A stretch of DNA of 64,000 nt from Sweltsa coloradensis. Its lineage: Eukaryota > Arthropoda > Insecta > Plecoptera > Chloroperlidae. Within the stretch, counting starts at the first letter, position 1; each line of letters begins with the position of its first letter. Below the pieces are notes generated by a model, which worked only from the letters and a program-made list of their open reading frames with translations, was not told the DNA's origin and searched no databases. The stretch lies in NCBI GenBank assembly GCA_024449915.1, contig JAMZAV010000647.1, forward strand, positions 62,001-126,000, written 5' to 3'. This document shows, piece after piece, positions 32,583 to 45,719 of this stretch. Both the position numbers and the translations under genes were made by a program.

Positions 32583-33355
32583 TTGGATGAGCGTAGCGAG
32601 CGAAGCGAAGATTCCATTTCACTACACTGGAGAAAAAAATCCGGAATGTTTTTTTTTCTTTCCTTCTTTCTTTTTTTTCTGTATTTGTGTGTGTTTGTCA
32701 GCACGATTCCGGCTAAACCGATACTCCATTTGCGATGAAATTTTATGGAGGCCTTCGAAATCTCTGAACTTAGAACTGCCACGTTTTTGAGCGCAATCAA
32801 AAAATTATTTCTCATGAAAATCGCAATTTTACGATTTTTTTCGATTTTTTTAAAATTTATTTTACTTATAACACCTACATGCTTAATTCGATTTTCATGA
32901 TTTTTTCACAGAACCTTAATTTTATGAATTAAGATATCCGTGTGAAATTTGAGCGCAATCGAAAAATTATTTTTCATGAAAATATAAATTTTGTGTGTTT
33001 TTTCTTTTTTAAAACAATTTTTTTACTTATAACACCTACATGCTTTATTTTATTGTAATACTTTTTTCACAGAACCTTAATTTTATGAATTTATATATTC
33101 GTGTGAAATTTGAGCGCAATCGAATAATTATTTCTTATAAAAATCGCAATTTTTCGTTTTTTTCAATTCATACGATTAATTTAAAAAATTAAAAATTAAA
33201 GTTTATTTTTTATTTAATTTAATTTAATTTTAAAAAAATCTTCAACTTAGTACTAATTTTTTCACAGAACAACAGAAAATCCGCATAACACATGGCAGCT
33301 CAATGCACCAATTACGCTCATCCAACAACGCGGCGGGACTTAAGCGTTTTCCTAT
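32583..33355 (+). mobile_element. Helitron-like element with three internal monomers
   Basis: It starts TTGGATGAGCGTAGCGAGCG and ends AAGCGTTTTCCTAT, with T in place of G in CTAG. The AGCGCAATC...ATTATTT monomer occurs near 32789, 32951 and 33113, a period of about 162. Confidence 0.8.
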
Positions 33356-33467
33356 TAATATACATTGTACATGGGAAAGCTTGAAAGCTCAAGTTAGGCA
33401 CTCAATTCTAAAATACTATACTTGGTTATCTGTACCTACTGCTAAAGAACATGTCTTCTGATTTCAG

Positions 33468-33583
33468 TAGTACAAGGTCGTCTACGTGTACAACCCAAAC
33501 GACAAAGTAAAGAAATTGAAATTGACTATGTGGACAAACCTTACAGAGAGTCCAAGCCTAAAGCAACAGCAAGAGCTCAACAG
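33468..33583 (+). CDS. SANTA gene exon 8: basic segment
   Basis: The acceptor CTGATTTCAG and donor GTATAA bound 38 full codons, entered at phase 1 and left at phase 0. The peptide is basic (RLRVQPKRQSKEIEIDY, then SKPKATARAQQ). It resembles no domain I know; it could be a DNA-contacting or nuclear-targeting tail after the SANTA domain, which is inference. The donor is the weakest of the set. Confidence 0.7.
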
Positions 33584-34796
33584 GTATAACATGCTTAACA
33601 TAGTTTTGAATGGCAGGTTTACATTATGCAATTAGTATAGTAGATTTGATTTCTTGCTAGTTCATGCAATACCATGACACATTTTGCACTATAGTTGTGT
33701 TTGAGAAGACACTTGATCGCACTAGCTAGGCTGTGCCGAAAGTTATGGCAAGAGTGTGATGTTTTCCTTTCATTCGATGAATTTGCATCACTGAATAAAA
33801 ACGTAACGACAACAATTTAGACTGCTAATTTTGTCCAATATGACGAGTTAGGTGGCTGTGTAAACGAGCTTTGTTGTGTTTGTTGTCATGCTCGCTAAAA
33901 CTAGCATGGGCTATGTGCGTAAATTATCCGCGAGGTTGCGCCTCAAGCAAAAAAGCAAAGCCAACGTTTGCTCACTTGCTTTTCTCTCGCAAGTGCACTG
34001 CAAATGTGTCTTCAGTTAAGCAAGGCCTGCGAAAGTTACTAGGTACTTTGGTGTGGCACAATTAGTTTTGTTTACACAAACTCGTGATCATGGCACACTA
34101 AAATTTGTGCGTTACAGTATTTTATTGGATGAGCGTAGCGAGCGAAGCGAAGATTCCATTTCACTACACTGGAGAAAAAAATCCGGAATGTTTTTTTTTT
34201 TCTTTCTTTCTGTATTTTTGTCTGTCTGTTAACACGATTCCGGCTAAACCAATACTCCAATTGCGATGAAATTTTATGGAGGCCTTCGAAATCTCTGAAC
34301 TTAGAACTGCCACATTTTTTAGCGCAATCGAAAAATTATTTCTCATGAAAATCGCAATTTTACGATTTTTTTCGATTTTTTGAAAATTTATTTTACTTAT
34401 AACAACTACATGCTTTATCCGATTTTAAGGGGAATCCCTAGAAGCCTATTTTCGGTCATACTACCAAACAGCTTCAGAATTCACTATTTCATTATAAACG
34501 CTATTACGTCACCCCCCCTCCATCTCTCCGCGGCGACAAAACTCGAGCCTTGAAACGAGACGGGCCAGTCCAGTCGAGCATGAGCCGTAGGCTAGAGAGG
34601 ACCCGCACGTCGAAGGTCGGTGGTGTGTATTTGACCCTCGCTGGCTTCAGTTACTTCACTGCAGCACGCGGCCCGGGAGCTAGGCGATGTTGCAATCTCT
34701 ACGGCTACATAGACTAACTCTTTGAACACGACGCGCTTACCACATTGCAGTGGGTGACGTGGCGTGCGCATAGTTGTATCAATGGGGGGAGCGGGG

Positions 34797-35302
34797 CACA
34801 TGAAAACTAAATATCTTCCTTTCTTCACATTCACATTCATTCATTTTCAGTTTAATTATTTCGTTGATTATTTCTAGGTTTTCCCGATTTATCGACACCC
34901 AGTCAAAGTTAATGTCACCCATGCGTTTTCATGGGGGGGGGGGGGGGAGGAGGGCCACATGAAAACAAAATATCTTCCTTCCTTCCTTCATCATTCACAT
35001 TCATTTATTTTTCAGTTCAATTTATTTCGAGGTTTTCCCGACATATCGACACCCAGTCAAAATGAATGCCCACCATGCGCACTCAGTGGGGGGGGGGAGA
35101 GGAGGAGGGGCACATGAAAACTAAATATCATCCTTCCTTCCTTCATTCATTCATTCATTCATTCATTCATTCATTCATTCATTCATTCATCAATCATCAC
35201 TTACATTCATTTATTTTTCAGTTTAGTTTATTTTGTTGATTATTTCCAGGTTTTCCCGACATATCGACACCCAGTCAAAATTAATGCCCCTTATGCGCAC
35301 AC
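34797..35302. repeat. Three tandem units of about 155-190 bp
   Basis: Units start at CACATGAAAAC (34797, 34956, 35111). Each has TTCCTTCATTC repeats, TTTTCAGTTTA, GGTTTTCCCGACATATCGAC and ACCCAGTCAAA; the first two end in long G runs (34932-34947, 35088-35097). The third unit contains an (ATTC)n stretch at about 35142-35190. Confidence 0.8.
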
Positions 35303-35984
35303 TTGAGTGTCAACACAGAAATATGCAATAACTTACCGTTGAAATCGAATTCATCTTTCTCTACCAAGTCATCAAGAACCGCGTTTCTTACAAATTACTG
35401 TGTTTAGATAATTTCCACGTTCCATGTTTGTTTTTACAGACAGGTATGACAGGTATAAAATAAAAATGCGTAGCTTGTTAAATTCTGTTTCGGATGGTCA
35501 TGGGTTCGAATCCCGCCACAAGCAATCATGTCTTAACATTTTTCCTCGGTCTCAGGGCAGTTTTCTTGGTCGAGGCCTCTTCAAAACAGCACTTTTACAT
35601 TCGCTTTACAATTATCTAACATCCAAATATCCTAGTCGGTCACCTGAAGAGGGTCCACGCACACCACGTACAGCTATGCGAATAGCTACTATACTACCTA
35701 CGTTCCAAGGGCATCAAGTTTGTTTTTCGAGATAATGGGTTCAATTTAGGATAGGTTTAGGATATTTCCAGAACGATATTTTTAAAGTCTGTTTGAAATA
35801 TAATAATAATTCGAACTCAAAGTGAAAATAAACCTTTTATCCTTTTATTGTATGAAATAGCAACTAAAGAAGATGCGATCATGATTCATGATTATGAATA
35901 TAGCCGCTTTTGGTGTTGCGAGTCCATGTTAATTTTCATCTGTTTTTTATTACTTTTATAACTATTTCCTGCTAATCGTAAAAG

Positions 35985-36295
35985 GCGATTCAAGAGAAAA
36001 AGTCCACCTCGCAAACATCAACTAGAAAGAGCGGAATATCTTACTCCCCGAAACTAGAGGCGAGCTCTGGCAATCGTCGTCGGGGACCTTGCCCCCTTCC
36101 CTTGACGACCACCGGGGACGATGACAATGACACAACGAACGATGACAAAGACGATGACGACCGCGACGTGAGAAACCCCCTTCCTCCCCTTACCCGTGGC
36201 TGGTTCTGACCAGCATGGGCCCCTCCTCCCCCCCCCCTAGGCTAGAGTGGTGCATTATGACCTAACGGTTGACGCGTCCTTAATCCAAATAAACC
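35985..36295 (+). repeat. SINE-like repeat, GCGGTCGTCATCGT family
   Basis: CTGCTAATCGTAAAAGGCGATT through GACGATGACAATGACACAACG to CTAACGGTTGACGCGTC is shared with 56470-56775 and, inverted and shortened, with 49262-49450. It is GC-rich with direct GAC/GAT repeats. Confidence 0.7.
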
Positions 36296-36392
36296 AAAAA
36301 TATCTTTGCAGTTGGTGCATTGAGTAAAAAGATTAGCGAGTGTTTGGAAACATAATAGCGAATCACCTTGTTGGTAACAAATTATTTTTAGT

Positions 36393-37736
36393 AGAGCTGG
36401 ACCGATTCCGATACCGAGTCTTGAGACTTGGCGAGTCTTCGTAGAATCGGTAGAATCGCCGATTCCGAGTCTTGGATCAAGATTTTCGATGCCGATTCTT
36501 TGTTTGAATTTCGCGCGCGGAAGAATTAATCGAAGGTCGATAGTCGAAATTGCTCGCAAATCGACTTTCCACAGAACTCGCAAAATCTTAAAATGGCGGA
36601 TTTTCTGGACGCGTATTTTCTGGACACTTGAGATAGCAAGAAATAGTTATTTATTGTTGATGCTGGTGGATTTTCTGCAGGTGAAAAAGATTATAATGAC
36701 ATCGACGCGTAATTTTATCGATCTACTAATGAGTTTTCATCGGACAGTAACAGTCCAAATGTATCCCGAAAGCAGGCCTAGGCCTAGGCCTAGGCCCAGG
36801 GCTGGGCCTAGGGCCTAGGCTATTCCTAGGGCGAAACCGGTAGGGCCTAGGCCTACTAATGTTGATTTCGATGTATTGTCTTCAGGTTTGGCTATGAAAG
36901 TGGCATTGCCGCTTTATTTCATCGATCTTGGAATGATTTTTCATCGGGAAGTGATGGGGATATTGGTCCAAGTGTATCCCGTAAGCCTAGGCTAGGCCTA
37001 GCCCTAGGCCCCTACAGGCCTAGGCCGACCTTACCAAGACGCGTAGGCCTAGGCCAAGGCCTATTTTTATAACAGTTTAAGATCATAAGAAACTATTATT
37101 AATGTTGATTTTGATGTTGTCTTCAGGTTTGGCTGATTTTTTTTCGGAAAGTGATGTTGTGTTGGTTGGTTTAGCCTAGGCCCTAGATCTAGCCTAAGGC
37201 TTAGGGCCTAGACCTACCCCTACCCCTAAAACGTTTTCCCCACATGATTAAAAATAGGCTAGGCTTATATCCTAAGAATCCCAATGCGCTATATTTGATA
37301 TTTGTAATATTATTATTATGAGATATACTAAGCCAGGGAACCTAGGCCCTAGCCTAGGCTAAGCCTACTTCTGGAGATGGCTTTTCCAAAATGCCTGGTT
37401 TTTGAGCTTGCACACGGAAAATGTATACTAGGTATAAGGTAGGGCCTAGACCTAATGATGGTGAATTTTTTAACATTTTTCATTATATGTTGATCGCTCA
37501 ATCTCGATATTTGCTCGATCACGAATCTCCCTCGAAATTTAAGCAGGAATTCTCATTGCTGCTCATTTCACTGCTGTTCTGCTGTTCACACATCCCTATG
37601 AAATCAACTACTATAGGGAATTATTAATTATTCCTTGCCATTTTAAAAAAAGAATCGGCATCGCTAAGAATCGGTGAAGAATCGTTAAATAATTGGAATC
37701 GGCATCGGCAAAAAAGTGGAATCGGTCCAGCTCTAA
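36393..37736. mobile_element. Non-autonomous hAT element with TAGGCC runs
   Basis: TTTTTAGT (36385-36392, 37737-37744) is a perfect 8-bp duplication. The ends are AGAGCTGGACCGATTCC and GGAATCGGTCCAGCTCTAA. Inside, CGATTCCGAGTCTTGG words and long TAGGCCTAGGCC palindromic stretches occur, with no transposase. Confidence 0.8.
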
Positions 37737-37885
37737 TTTTTAGTATATTTTTACCAATATGTTGTAATGCCTGGTCACTGTAGTCCAAAGAACGACCCAC
37801 AACTAATGTAATAATTACCACCAGAACCAGCTTCAATAATGCAGAACTTCAACTAACATCTGTATCAACTGCTGATATTTATACT

Positions 37886-37950
37886 AGCTTCGCAAACGCT
37901 TTTTCAGGCGCGTTGTTGGATGAGCGTATGTTTTTTTAAACGAAAAAACA
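37886..37950 (-). mobile_element. Helitron-like 3' end fragment
   Basis: CTAGCTTCGCAAACGC and GCGCGTTGTTGGATGAGCG are the AAGCT-type 3' end in inverse orientation. Only the terminus remains. Confidence 0.6.
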
Positions 37951-40245
37951 AAATATTGTAAGTTCCAAAACGGCGCGTGGTAACATTAACAGACATTAGG
38001 CTAATTTTTGAAGTTTTTTTCGCAGCACTCTCAGCTTTAGTTCTTTGTGCTTCCTGGATGTGGGGCGGGTCCCGTACTCGCATATTTGGAGTTTCCCTAG
38101 GATCTACAATTTCCGGAAGCACGTGCACACTCCAAGTAAAATTCCTTCAATTTTGGTAACATGGTAACAACAGGTCTGGAGCGATAGGTATATCGGAAAA
38201 CTCATCACTGGAGATCTCAGCAATGTCATGACTGGAATCACTGCTGTAAGAACCTATACATTAGGGCTAAACTATTTTTATTTTTAAAGGTTAAACAATT
38301 GTTTGTTTTTCTACTTCATAATGGTTAACTTATTCCGAAATAATTAAGGCCCCGTTTATAATAAGACATTGTTGGTATAGAGAATTATAATACATTCTCT
38401 TTTAGCTGCCTATTATTACACTACTTCTATTGAGACGATGAGTGGTAATAAATGAGGTTGAAGTACAAATATCGTGTAGGCCATGTGGGATTCGAACCCG
38501 CGTCCTCCGACTAACAGTGTCATACGCTTTGGACCTGCGCCAAAACCGATTAGCTGCCGCGGACGGCTAGAAAGAGATTATCTTTATCGCATCCCAGCTA
38601 TCCCCCCCCCCCACTTCTCACTAATTACCGGTACTGAAGTCCAGTTTCCAGATCCACAAGCGATACAAGATTTTTCACATTCTCATTCTCATAACACATT
38701 CCATAGAAAAGATCAGTAATGCATATACGAATATTTGGGTGGTTTCACACATAGCCTGCATGTATGCGTCTGGTGTCTAATAGTGCACACTCAACCGTTC
38801 TCTAGTGCCACTCTTATCTTCGCATACAGCAGTGGCTGGTAGGCTGCCACGTGCGATGTGATAATATTATTATGCTGGATCAGCCGCGGTGGAAAGTTAT
38901 TTCCATTATAAATAGTTATAGATACGAAATTAATTATAAAACAATATAGAACACATGAATTTCTCCCCTTGCATTAGAATTATAGTAACTCTTTTCTTAA
39001 TAAAATAATATTATTTGGAATTTACTATTAGAAACCTATTATAATTTTTGACAGATGGCAATTGTAATAACTTTCCTCGGCCGGGTCTCGAACCCAGAAC
39101 CTCCGGCTCAACATACCGATGCTCTTGCCAACTGTTCTATCGAGACTAGCAGACAAATATTCACTATTTCTCGATTTGGTTAGTCGGGAAACACTCCCGT
39201 AGTAGAGGTTCAAATCCCGGTCGGGGCAGACTTTTTTTATTTCTAAATTGTAGAAAATAAATAAAATATTCACTAGATTGCTATTTATTTTGCTTGTTGT
39301 GGAATAAGTTTGTCGCAATAATAATTACTACTAGCAATAAAAAATACTCGCAATGAGTGGGTGTGGTTTCAACACGAATGCTGGTTACTCCTGACGGACC
39401 TGGCTCAGATTCCAAGTCAGGCTCCCAGGAAAATGCACTTTTTAATATCGATCTAAGTAGGCATATCGGTATTGGAAGTATTCATAGTATATTATTTGAA
39501 TGATATAAACTTGCATTGATTTATATTTACGTGGGTAAAGAAAGTTGTTTATGGACGGCAATTTTCGTGCGAGACTGTGCTACTTTTGCCCTTTTACAGC
39601 GTTTTCTAGGTCTATTGCTGTTTTGTTTTTATCTGCCCATTGTGTGACACTGATAGTAACTAGTATCTTAGATCTACGTACCGTACTATTGACTATGTTT
39701 CACTAAACACAAAATCGCGCTAGTATTATAAACACGGTTTTTCTACCATCGACTAAAATTAGAACACATACAATACTAGATTCATTCACCGCACCGTACT
39801 CGTAAAAACTAAACAGTCACACGTCCTGTCCGCTCCCGACCGATGTGTGGATTTCACAGAGTCGAGCGCATGGCGTGGCAACCTCGCGACCCGCTCAGTT
39901 AGCCTTGGCTGCCGCTACACAGCGACAGATGACGGCCGGAATCTGGAGCTGAGTCGCCTATTCTTGCAGCGTCTTGGGGGAATCAGTTACACTCAGCGAG
40001 TTTTTATCGTAGGACCGTCAAATGACTTCTGATACCTTAAGAAACGTTCAATGAAGCAAATGAAGTAGCCCAATCTGGTATGCCTCACGAAATTCAAGTG
40101 AAAAACAGTTAAAACACTTCGTGTTATTTGTTGTGAAATTTTCACCAAAATTCAAAAATTCATATAAAAACAAGTAACAGAGATATTTGAATAAAGTTAC
40201 CTTCAAACGCTGCTAAAAACGTACATAGTTGTTGATAAAAAAAAT
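37951..40245. other. Rest of the 6-kb element with tRNA-like pieces
   Basis: Minus-strand tRNA-like pieces are at about 38483-38570 (B box GGTTCGAATCC) and 39068-39150 (A box TAGAACAGTTGGCAAGAGC, B box GGTTCGAGACC). Neither forms a full cloverleaf. Open frames of 60-96 codons here have no motif. Confidence 0.45.
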
Positions 40246-40813
40246 CTAGGTTCTAAACCAAATGATCTCTGAGCTGGTTTGATTCCCATTTTTAACAATA
40301 AAATTCAACAATACGTGTCCAAAATTGTCCAAAATTTTCCGCCACTGTGAAAAAAACACGTTAGTAGGCCTTAAACGAGATATACTTTGCGTGTGTACAC
40401 ATGTATTCTTAGTTAGCCAATATGAGTCGAGTCTAGGGATTCCCCTTAATGATTTTTTCACAGAAACTTAATTTTATGAATTAAGATATTTGTGTGAAAT
40501 TTAAGTGCAATCGAAAAATTATTTTTCATGAAAATAGAAATTTTGTGTTTTTTTTTCTTTTTTAAGACAATTGTTTTACTTATTACACCTACATGCTTGA
40601 TTCTATTGTAATAAGTTTTTCACAGAACCTTAATTTTATTATTATTATTATTCGTGTGAAATTCAAGCGCAATCGAATAATTATTTCTTCTAAAAATCCC
40701 TATTTTTTTTCTTTTTTTCTTTTTTTAAAATTACGATTAATTAAAAAAATTTAAAATTTAAATTTATTTTTTATTTTATTTATTTTAATTAAAAAAAAAA
40801 TTGAACTTGGTAA

Positions 40814-41578
40814 TTGGATGAGAGCGTAGCGAGCGAAGCGAAGATTCCATTTCACTACACTGGGAAAAAAAATCCGGAATGTTTTTTTTTTTTTCTTTTT
40901 TTTTGTATTTTTGTGTGTCTGTTAACACGATTCCGGCTAAACTGATACCCCGATTGTGATGAAATTTTATGGAGGCCTTCGAAATCTCTGAACTTAGAAC
41001 TGCCACGTTTTTGAGCGCAATCGGGAAATTTTTTCTCATAAAAAACGCAATTTTATGATTTTTTTCGAATTTTAAAACATTTCTTCGACTTATAACTCCT
41101 ACATGCTTTATCCGATTGTAATCATTTTTTCATAGAACCTTTATTTTATGAATTAAGATATTTGTGTGAAATTTGAGCGTAATCGAAAAATTATTTCTCA
41201 TGAAAATCGAAATTTTACGTTTTTTTTCATTTTTAAAACAATTCTTTGACTTATAACACCTACATGCTTTATCCTATTGTAATGATTTTTTCACAGAACC
41301 TTAATTATATGATTTAATATATTTGTGTAAAATTTGAGCGCAATCGAATAACTATTTCTTATGAAAATTTCATTTTTACAATTTTTTTCTTTTTTAAAAA
41401 TTACAATTAATGAAAAAAATTAAGTTAATTTTTTATTTAATTTCATTAATTTAAAAAAATATTTGACTGATTAATGATTTTTTCACAGAACAACAGTAAA
41501 AATCCGCGTAACACATGGCAACTTAGTGCACCAATTACGCTCATCCAACAACGCGGCGGGACTTAAGCGTTTTCCTAG
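40814..41578 (+). mobile_element. Helitron-like element, full-length
   Basis: It starts TTGGATGAG-AGCGTAGCGAGCG after A (with AG inserted) and ends AAGCGTTTTCCTAG before T. It contains about three internal monomers. It lies in the intron before exon 9. Confidence 0.8.
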
Positions 41579-41979
41579 TTTTATTTTAAGAGGCATAGAA
41601 AACATATTTCAGTTCCAAGTACCGGTAAATTTGTTTAAAAAGATTTATGGGCTGAAGACCCATAAAAAAATAAATTAAAATAAAATATAAAAATACAATT
41701 TCAAACAAATAGGTGTGGGTCTACTACTAACTAGGCTATGGCAAAAATGTTCCATTGCCATCTTTGGAAAAAATTGATATCGATATTGATTTTAATGGTA
41801 CAATTTTGTAAAAATTGCACCAATGTTGATATCATTCTTCAAGTTAAGCATCACTAGCTGTGTTGCAAACTACACTATAATGAAGTATAAAATAAAAAGG
41901 GGGTTGCTGTAGAACGTGTTCAGTAATATTGTAAGCCTGTGCTACAAAAGAAACACTTGTATAGATTTTTCTTCTATAG

Positions 41980-42229
41980 GAAAAGATGGGTCCACCAAGG
42001 AAACCTGGGATGAAGAAAGATGTTCAAGATTCCAAATACAAACTATCAGAACGAGCAAGAAACACAAAGACCATTTCTGACACTGCATCTAAGCCTAAGG
42101 AATCGTTGAAATCCAATAAGCCTACAGATCGCAAAACCGGTGTTACCATTAATGATATAGCAGCTCTTAAGCAGAACATGAATCAAGAAGATTGCAAACT
42201 CCGGAGGATGGAAGCAGCTAGTTTATTAA
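41980..42229 (+). CDS. SANTA gene exon 9: long basic exon
   Basis: The acceptor TTCTTCTATAG and donor GTAAGT bound 83 full codons, entered at phase 0 and left at phase 1. It is rich in Lys, Pro and Ser (MGPPRKPGMKKD, KPKESLKSNKPTDRKTG) and ends in a helix-like stretch IAALKQNMNQEDCKLRRME. It looks disordered then helical. No SANT/Myb signature is visible. Of all exons this has the longest uninterrupted coding run. Confidence 0.8.
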
Positions 42230-42861
42230 GTAAGTAGTTGCCGTAGGCATTCGATTGCATGCCAACACCGAATGCAAGCCGACCCCTGGTTTAACAAAAA
42301 GGTGTAACTTTTAAGTACCCATAAGTTTGCCATCGATTCTGAGACAAGTGTCTTTTTGAACTGCAACAACGGTAGACTAGCAATCAGGTAAAGACAATAT
42401 TTAAAAACTCTCTGAATATCTTCTAAGTGGTGTTGAGAAGCTCAATTATTTATTGTAGGCCTACATATTAGATGTGACTGCACAGGAAGTTTAAATGGTC
42501 TATAAAGGAAAGTGTTACGTGACTTCTGTTAGAAATGACCTTGAGTACTGGGGAATTCATTCTTGAACACACCTGATCACATTTTTTAAACCAGTTGCAT
42601 GTTTTCCTAACTGCCTCAAGGTATGATATTGCTTTTGTTGGCTAGTCTTTTGCATGAAGAAATATCCCAAAGTTAATTTTAATATTGTTGTCTGATTGCA
42701 AAACTATGTATCTAGGCTTAGGCTTTAGATGATGATGATTTTTGTTGATCTATGTCTTTATTAATGCACTAATGCTATTCAAGACAATTCAAGCCTTTCC
42801 ACTAATTGTACAAAAAAATGTAATTTTCATTTTAAAAATGTTTATGAATTTATTTATTTTA
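42230..42861. other. Intron sequence after exon 9
   Basis: No repeat or gene is recognised; composition is AT-rich. Confidence 0.4.
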
Positions 42862-43937
42862 GAAATGGGAAGATTCCAAAACCGATTCAGGCGATTCCAC
42901 CGATTCTCTAAGAATCCTTAGAGTCGCAATTCCCATATTTTTAGGCCATTTGAGCGATTCCGATTCCTGTTGAAAATATCCTCAAGGTCGCACGACGTAC
43001 GCACTCCCGAGCCCCACTCGGGGCCGGGGTCTCGCATACGACCACCTCAAAGAGAGTTGTTTTTACCACGTTTTTGAGACTATGACATCTTCAGCCAATC
43101 AACAACACTTCATCTATCCAGCTTTTTCTGAACGCGAAGTATTTATCTTGCGCGGTAGGCCTATCTTATCTTTTGGCATTGTTCTACTTTTCAAGATAAC
43201 ATTGCGAGAAAACTTCTTGCTGTCATTTAAGAGCACATTAGTAGGCCCAAACATAACATTTATTGTATCCGCTGGCCTTTTCATAGACCCGCACTTATTA
43301 CGTACGAGTTCGGAGATGGGCATCGTTCAAGTAGTAATTAATGCATAAGCCTCGCAATGTGAAGCGAGACTGACGTAAACACGGCACCCGCCTGTCTTCC
43401 AAACTGGCAGCCGGCTAGGGCTCACGTGAGTGCGTACGATTGCGCAACGCCTCATGCAACCTGCCAGCTTCATTCAAGAGAGAGAGAGGAGAGTGCACTG
43501 TTGTTTTTCGAATGCTACGTGCAGGAAAAACATTGTATTTTCTTGAACAAGACGCGAACGGAAATTCTTGTTTTACTTACGTGGCGACCATGTTGTCATG
43601 TGATCGATTGCAAACTATAAAATCGACCCACCGATATATTTTCGAGTTTCTCGGTCTCGGGTGTTTGGTGCCGTATTCGAATACTTCAAATTTTTACGAT
43701 TTCGGATTCGAATGCTGAAAGATTTGATTCTGATTCAATAATTTAGAATCTTTGCACACCCTAATATAATTCCTTACATTATTCTTATAGAGAACCTTTC
43801 TACTAGTATATATTTGTGCTTAATATTTACAGGCTATTTCTACGCTTGGTTAGTATAAGAATCGGAATCGTTAAAAATAGGAATCGCACGCAATAATTTA
43901 AGAATCGGAATCGATCAAATCTGGAATCGGCCCATCT
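42862..43937. mobile_element. hAT-like element rich in GATTCC words
   Basis: The ends AGAAATGGGAAGATTCC and GGAATCGGCCCATCTCT are inverted copies with several mismatches and are flanked by TTATTTATT-like sequence, so an 8-bp duplication is possible. Inside, GATTC words abound at both ends. The core (43080-43640) has frames of up to 92 codons without known motifs. Confidence 0.6.
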
Positions 43938-45005
43938 CTTATTTATTTATTAAACGTTTATCCTTTGCATTTAAAAAACTGATTTACAAAGGACAACTAA
44001 TTAAATCTAATAACATGCATACACAACAATGAACTACAGTTTGTAAATATTTGAAATAGTAAAATTAATATTACAACAATGCATTAAAACACAACATTTT
44101 TTTTATTTGTTTATTTTTTTTATTTATATAAGAGTCTTGTACAGCACAAGTACCATTTTACATAGACAATCCTAATATTATATATAAATAAGTAAAAATT
44201 AAAATTACATTAATAAACCTACAAATTAACAAATAATTATTTATATTGATGAACAATAAACAAATATATCAAAATTATAAGTGCAACAAAACAAGAGTAA
44301 ATAATGTTTAAAAGAATAGAGGAGGAAATGCTAATGACCTTCAACTGCAGTCCAATCATGGATTGATTATTTGAAAGTATTAAAATCAGAGAATATGTCG
44401 AACTTTGGTAAATTAGGTAAATTATTATAAAAAGAAGGTAAACGAAAGGTGATAGATCTACGGGTAAAAGAAAGTCTAGGTCTAGCTACATGGAAAAGGT
44501 GCGTAAGCCTAGTAAAGCGGGATGGAACATGAAGTGGAAACATGGAGACAAGACTGGTGGACCGGAAAATGCCATTGATGATACGGTGCAAGAAAGACAT
44601 GTCATAGCGTTTTCTTCGAGTGGCTAGATCTGTCATGAAAAGTTCACTCATAATTTGTTGACGAGACCAGGCATTAAAAGCTGGGACACGATGAGGTACA
44701 ATTGTACAGAAAAATGATGAAAGTACTTTATCTAATTTTTGAATGTTGGTATTTTCTGATAATGCCCAAATTGGAGTACAGTACTCAATCACAGGTAAAA
44801 CACAGCCCGTTAAATATGATTTTAGAGCAGTTGGGTCACGAATATCAGTGAACCTATATAATAAACCCAATAAGGACATGGCTTTAGAAGTTATTTTGGA
44901 AATGTGCTCAATGAAAAGGAATTTTGAATCTATAATGACACCAAGATCTTTTTTTAGTAACTCGCTGAATGACTTGCCCCGACAAATTATAATTACAAAC
45001 TAACG
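43938..45005 (-). pseudogene. 5'-truncated LINE, end of reverse transcriptase and C-terminus
   Basis: On the minus strand the conserved stretch DLGVIIDSKFLFIEHI leads to GLLYRFTDI, VLPVIEYCTPIW and a FYNNLP motif. This order fits the region after the RT core in Jockey/CR1-like LINEs (known pattern). It is open for 170 codons at 44367-44879 and the upstream join near 44880-45000 is also open. The 3' tail is rich in ATAA. The RT catalytic part is missing. Confidence 0.75.
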
Positions 45006-45719
45006 GGAATTTCCTGCAAATTTGTAACATTCAAAAAGGATATTAAATGCAATTAATCAATTATATTATAATTAATGAATCAAATATAAAAAGGTTTAGT
45101 TCTAGCTATAACTAGCTGTCTTGGCCCTTGCTATACCTAGCTTATTCTATATTTTACTGGCTTTTACATGCTTATGCTAACTATGTCTACCTGCTCAAGA
45201 TATCTTGATCTAGCCACCTCTAGCTAACTATTTTGTCACTGCTATTGCTAGCAATGTCTGGCTAAAATATCAGCTAGTAATGGCTAGAATTTTTAGCAGG
45301 GATGTGGATGGATGTGGACCCTTTGTCCAGGATTCAACTTAGGTATGGCAAAGGTGTGTATCTGAGCCTGCCTGTAGCTTGCATATCGCAGCACCAGTAC
45401 CGCAGCCAATGGATTTTTTTGCAGGGCAGTAGCATTGTACAATGCTTTAGATGAAGACGAAACATTGGGATAACTTGCCATCATTCGAACGGCAAGTAAT
45501 CATCTAGTCACCATATGAAAACCCAATCACTCAACTAACACAGATGTGAATAGTCCTGCGCACACACACACACAACACACACACACTCGGCCTCACAATC
45601 ACTTTCCACTCACACTTCCTCATTTTACGCTCTCACAGTCATACACACACAATTACAGACATACGCTCACTCACAGCCATATCCACACATTCACTTTTAT
45701 AACCTGTAAATTAAATTAA
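45006..45719. other. Intron sequence with (CA)n
   Basis: A CTAGCTA-rich stretch (45090-45290) and a CA repeat at about 45561-45590 are present. No gene is recognised. GAAGACGAAACATTGGG at 45451 resembles hammerhead-related words but has no stems. Confidence 0.4.

Larger units (their letters stand above)
34439..40445. mobile_element. 6.0-kb TTAA-flanked element
   Basis: TTAA (34435-34438 and 40446-40449) flanks ends GGGGAATCCCTAGA and TCTAGGGATTCCCC, the same ends as the element at 27276. Joining the flanks at one TTAA restores a Helitron-like sequence. No frame above about 113 codons is open and none looks like a transposase, so it is non-autonomous or decayed, and it carries later insertions. 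Confidence 0.8.
34125..40812 (+). mobile_element. Helitron-like element split by a 6-kb TTAA element
   Basis: Its 5' part is 34125-34434 (TTGGATGAGCG after A). The sequence resumes at 40446 with TTAATGATTTTTTCACAGAA, just where the family continues. The 3' end is lost at 40813, where another copy starts. Confidence 0.75.

Noticed and set aside
36489..36818. 109-codon frame with a PRPRPRPRAGPRA end
   Set aside because: The end is TAGGCC palindromic repeat within a hAT element; no independent support.
44743..45003. 86-codon plus-strand frame
   Set aside because: It is antisense to the LINE coding strand.
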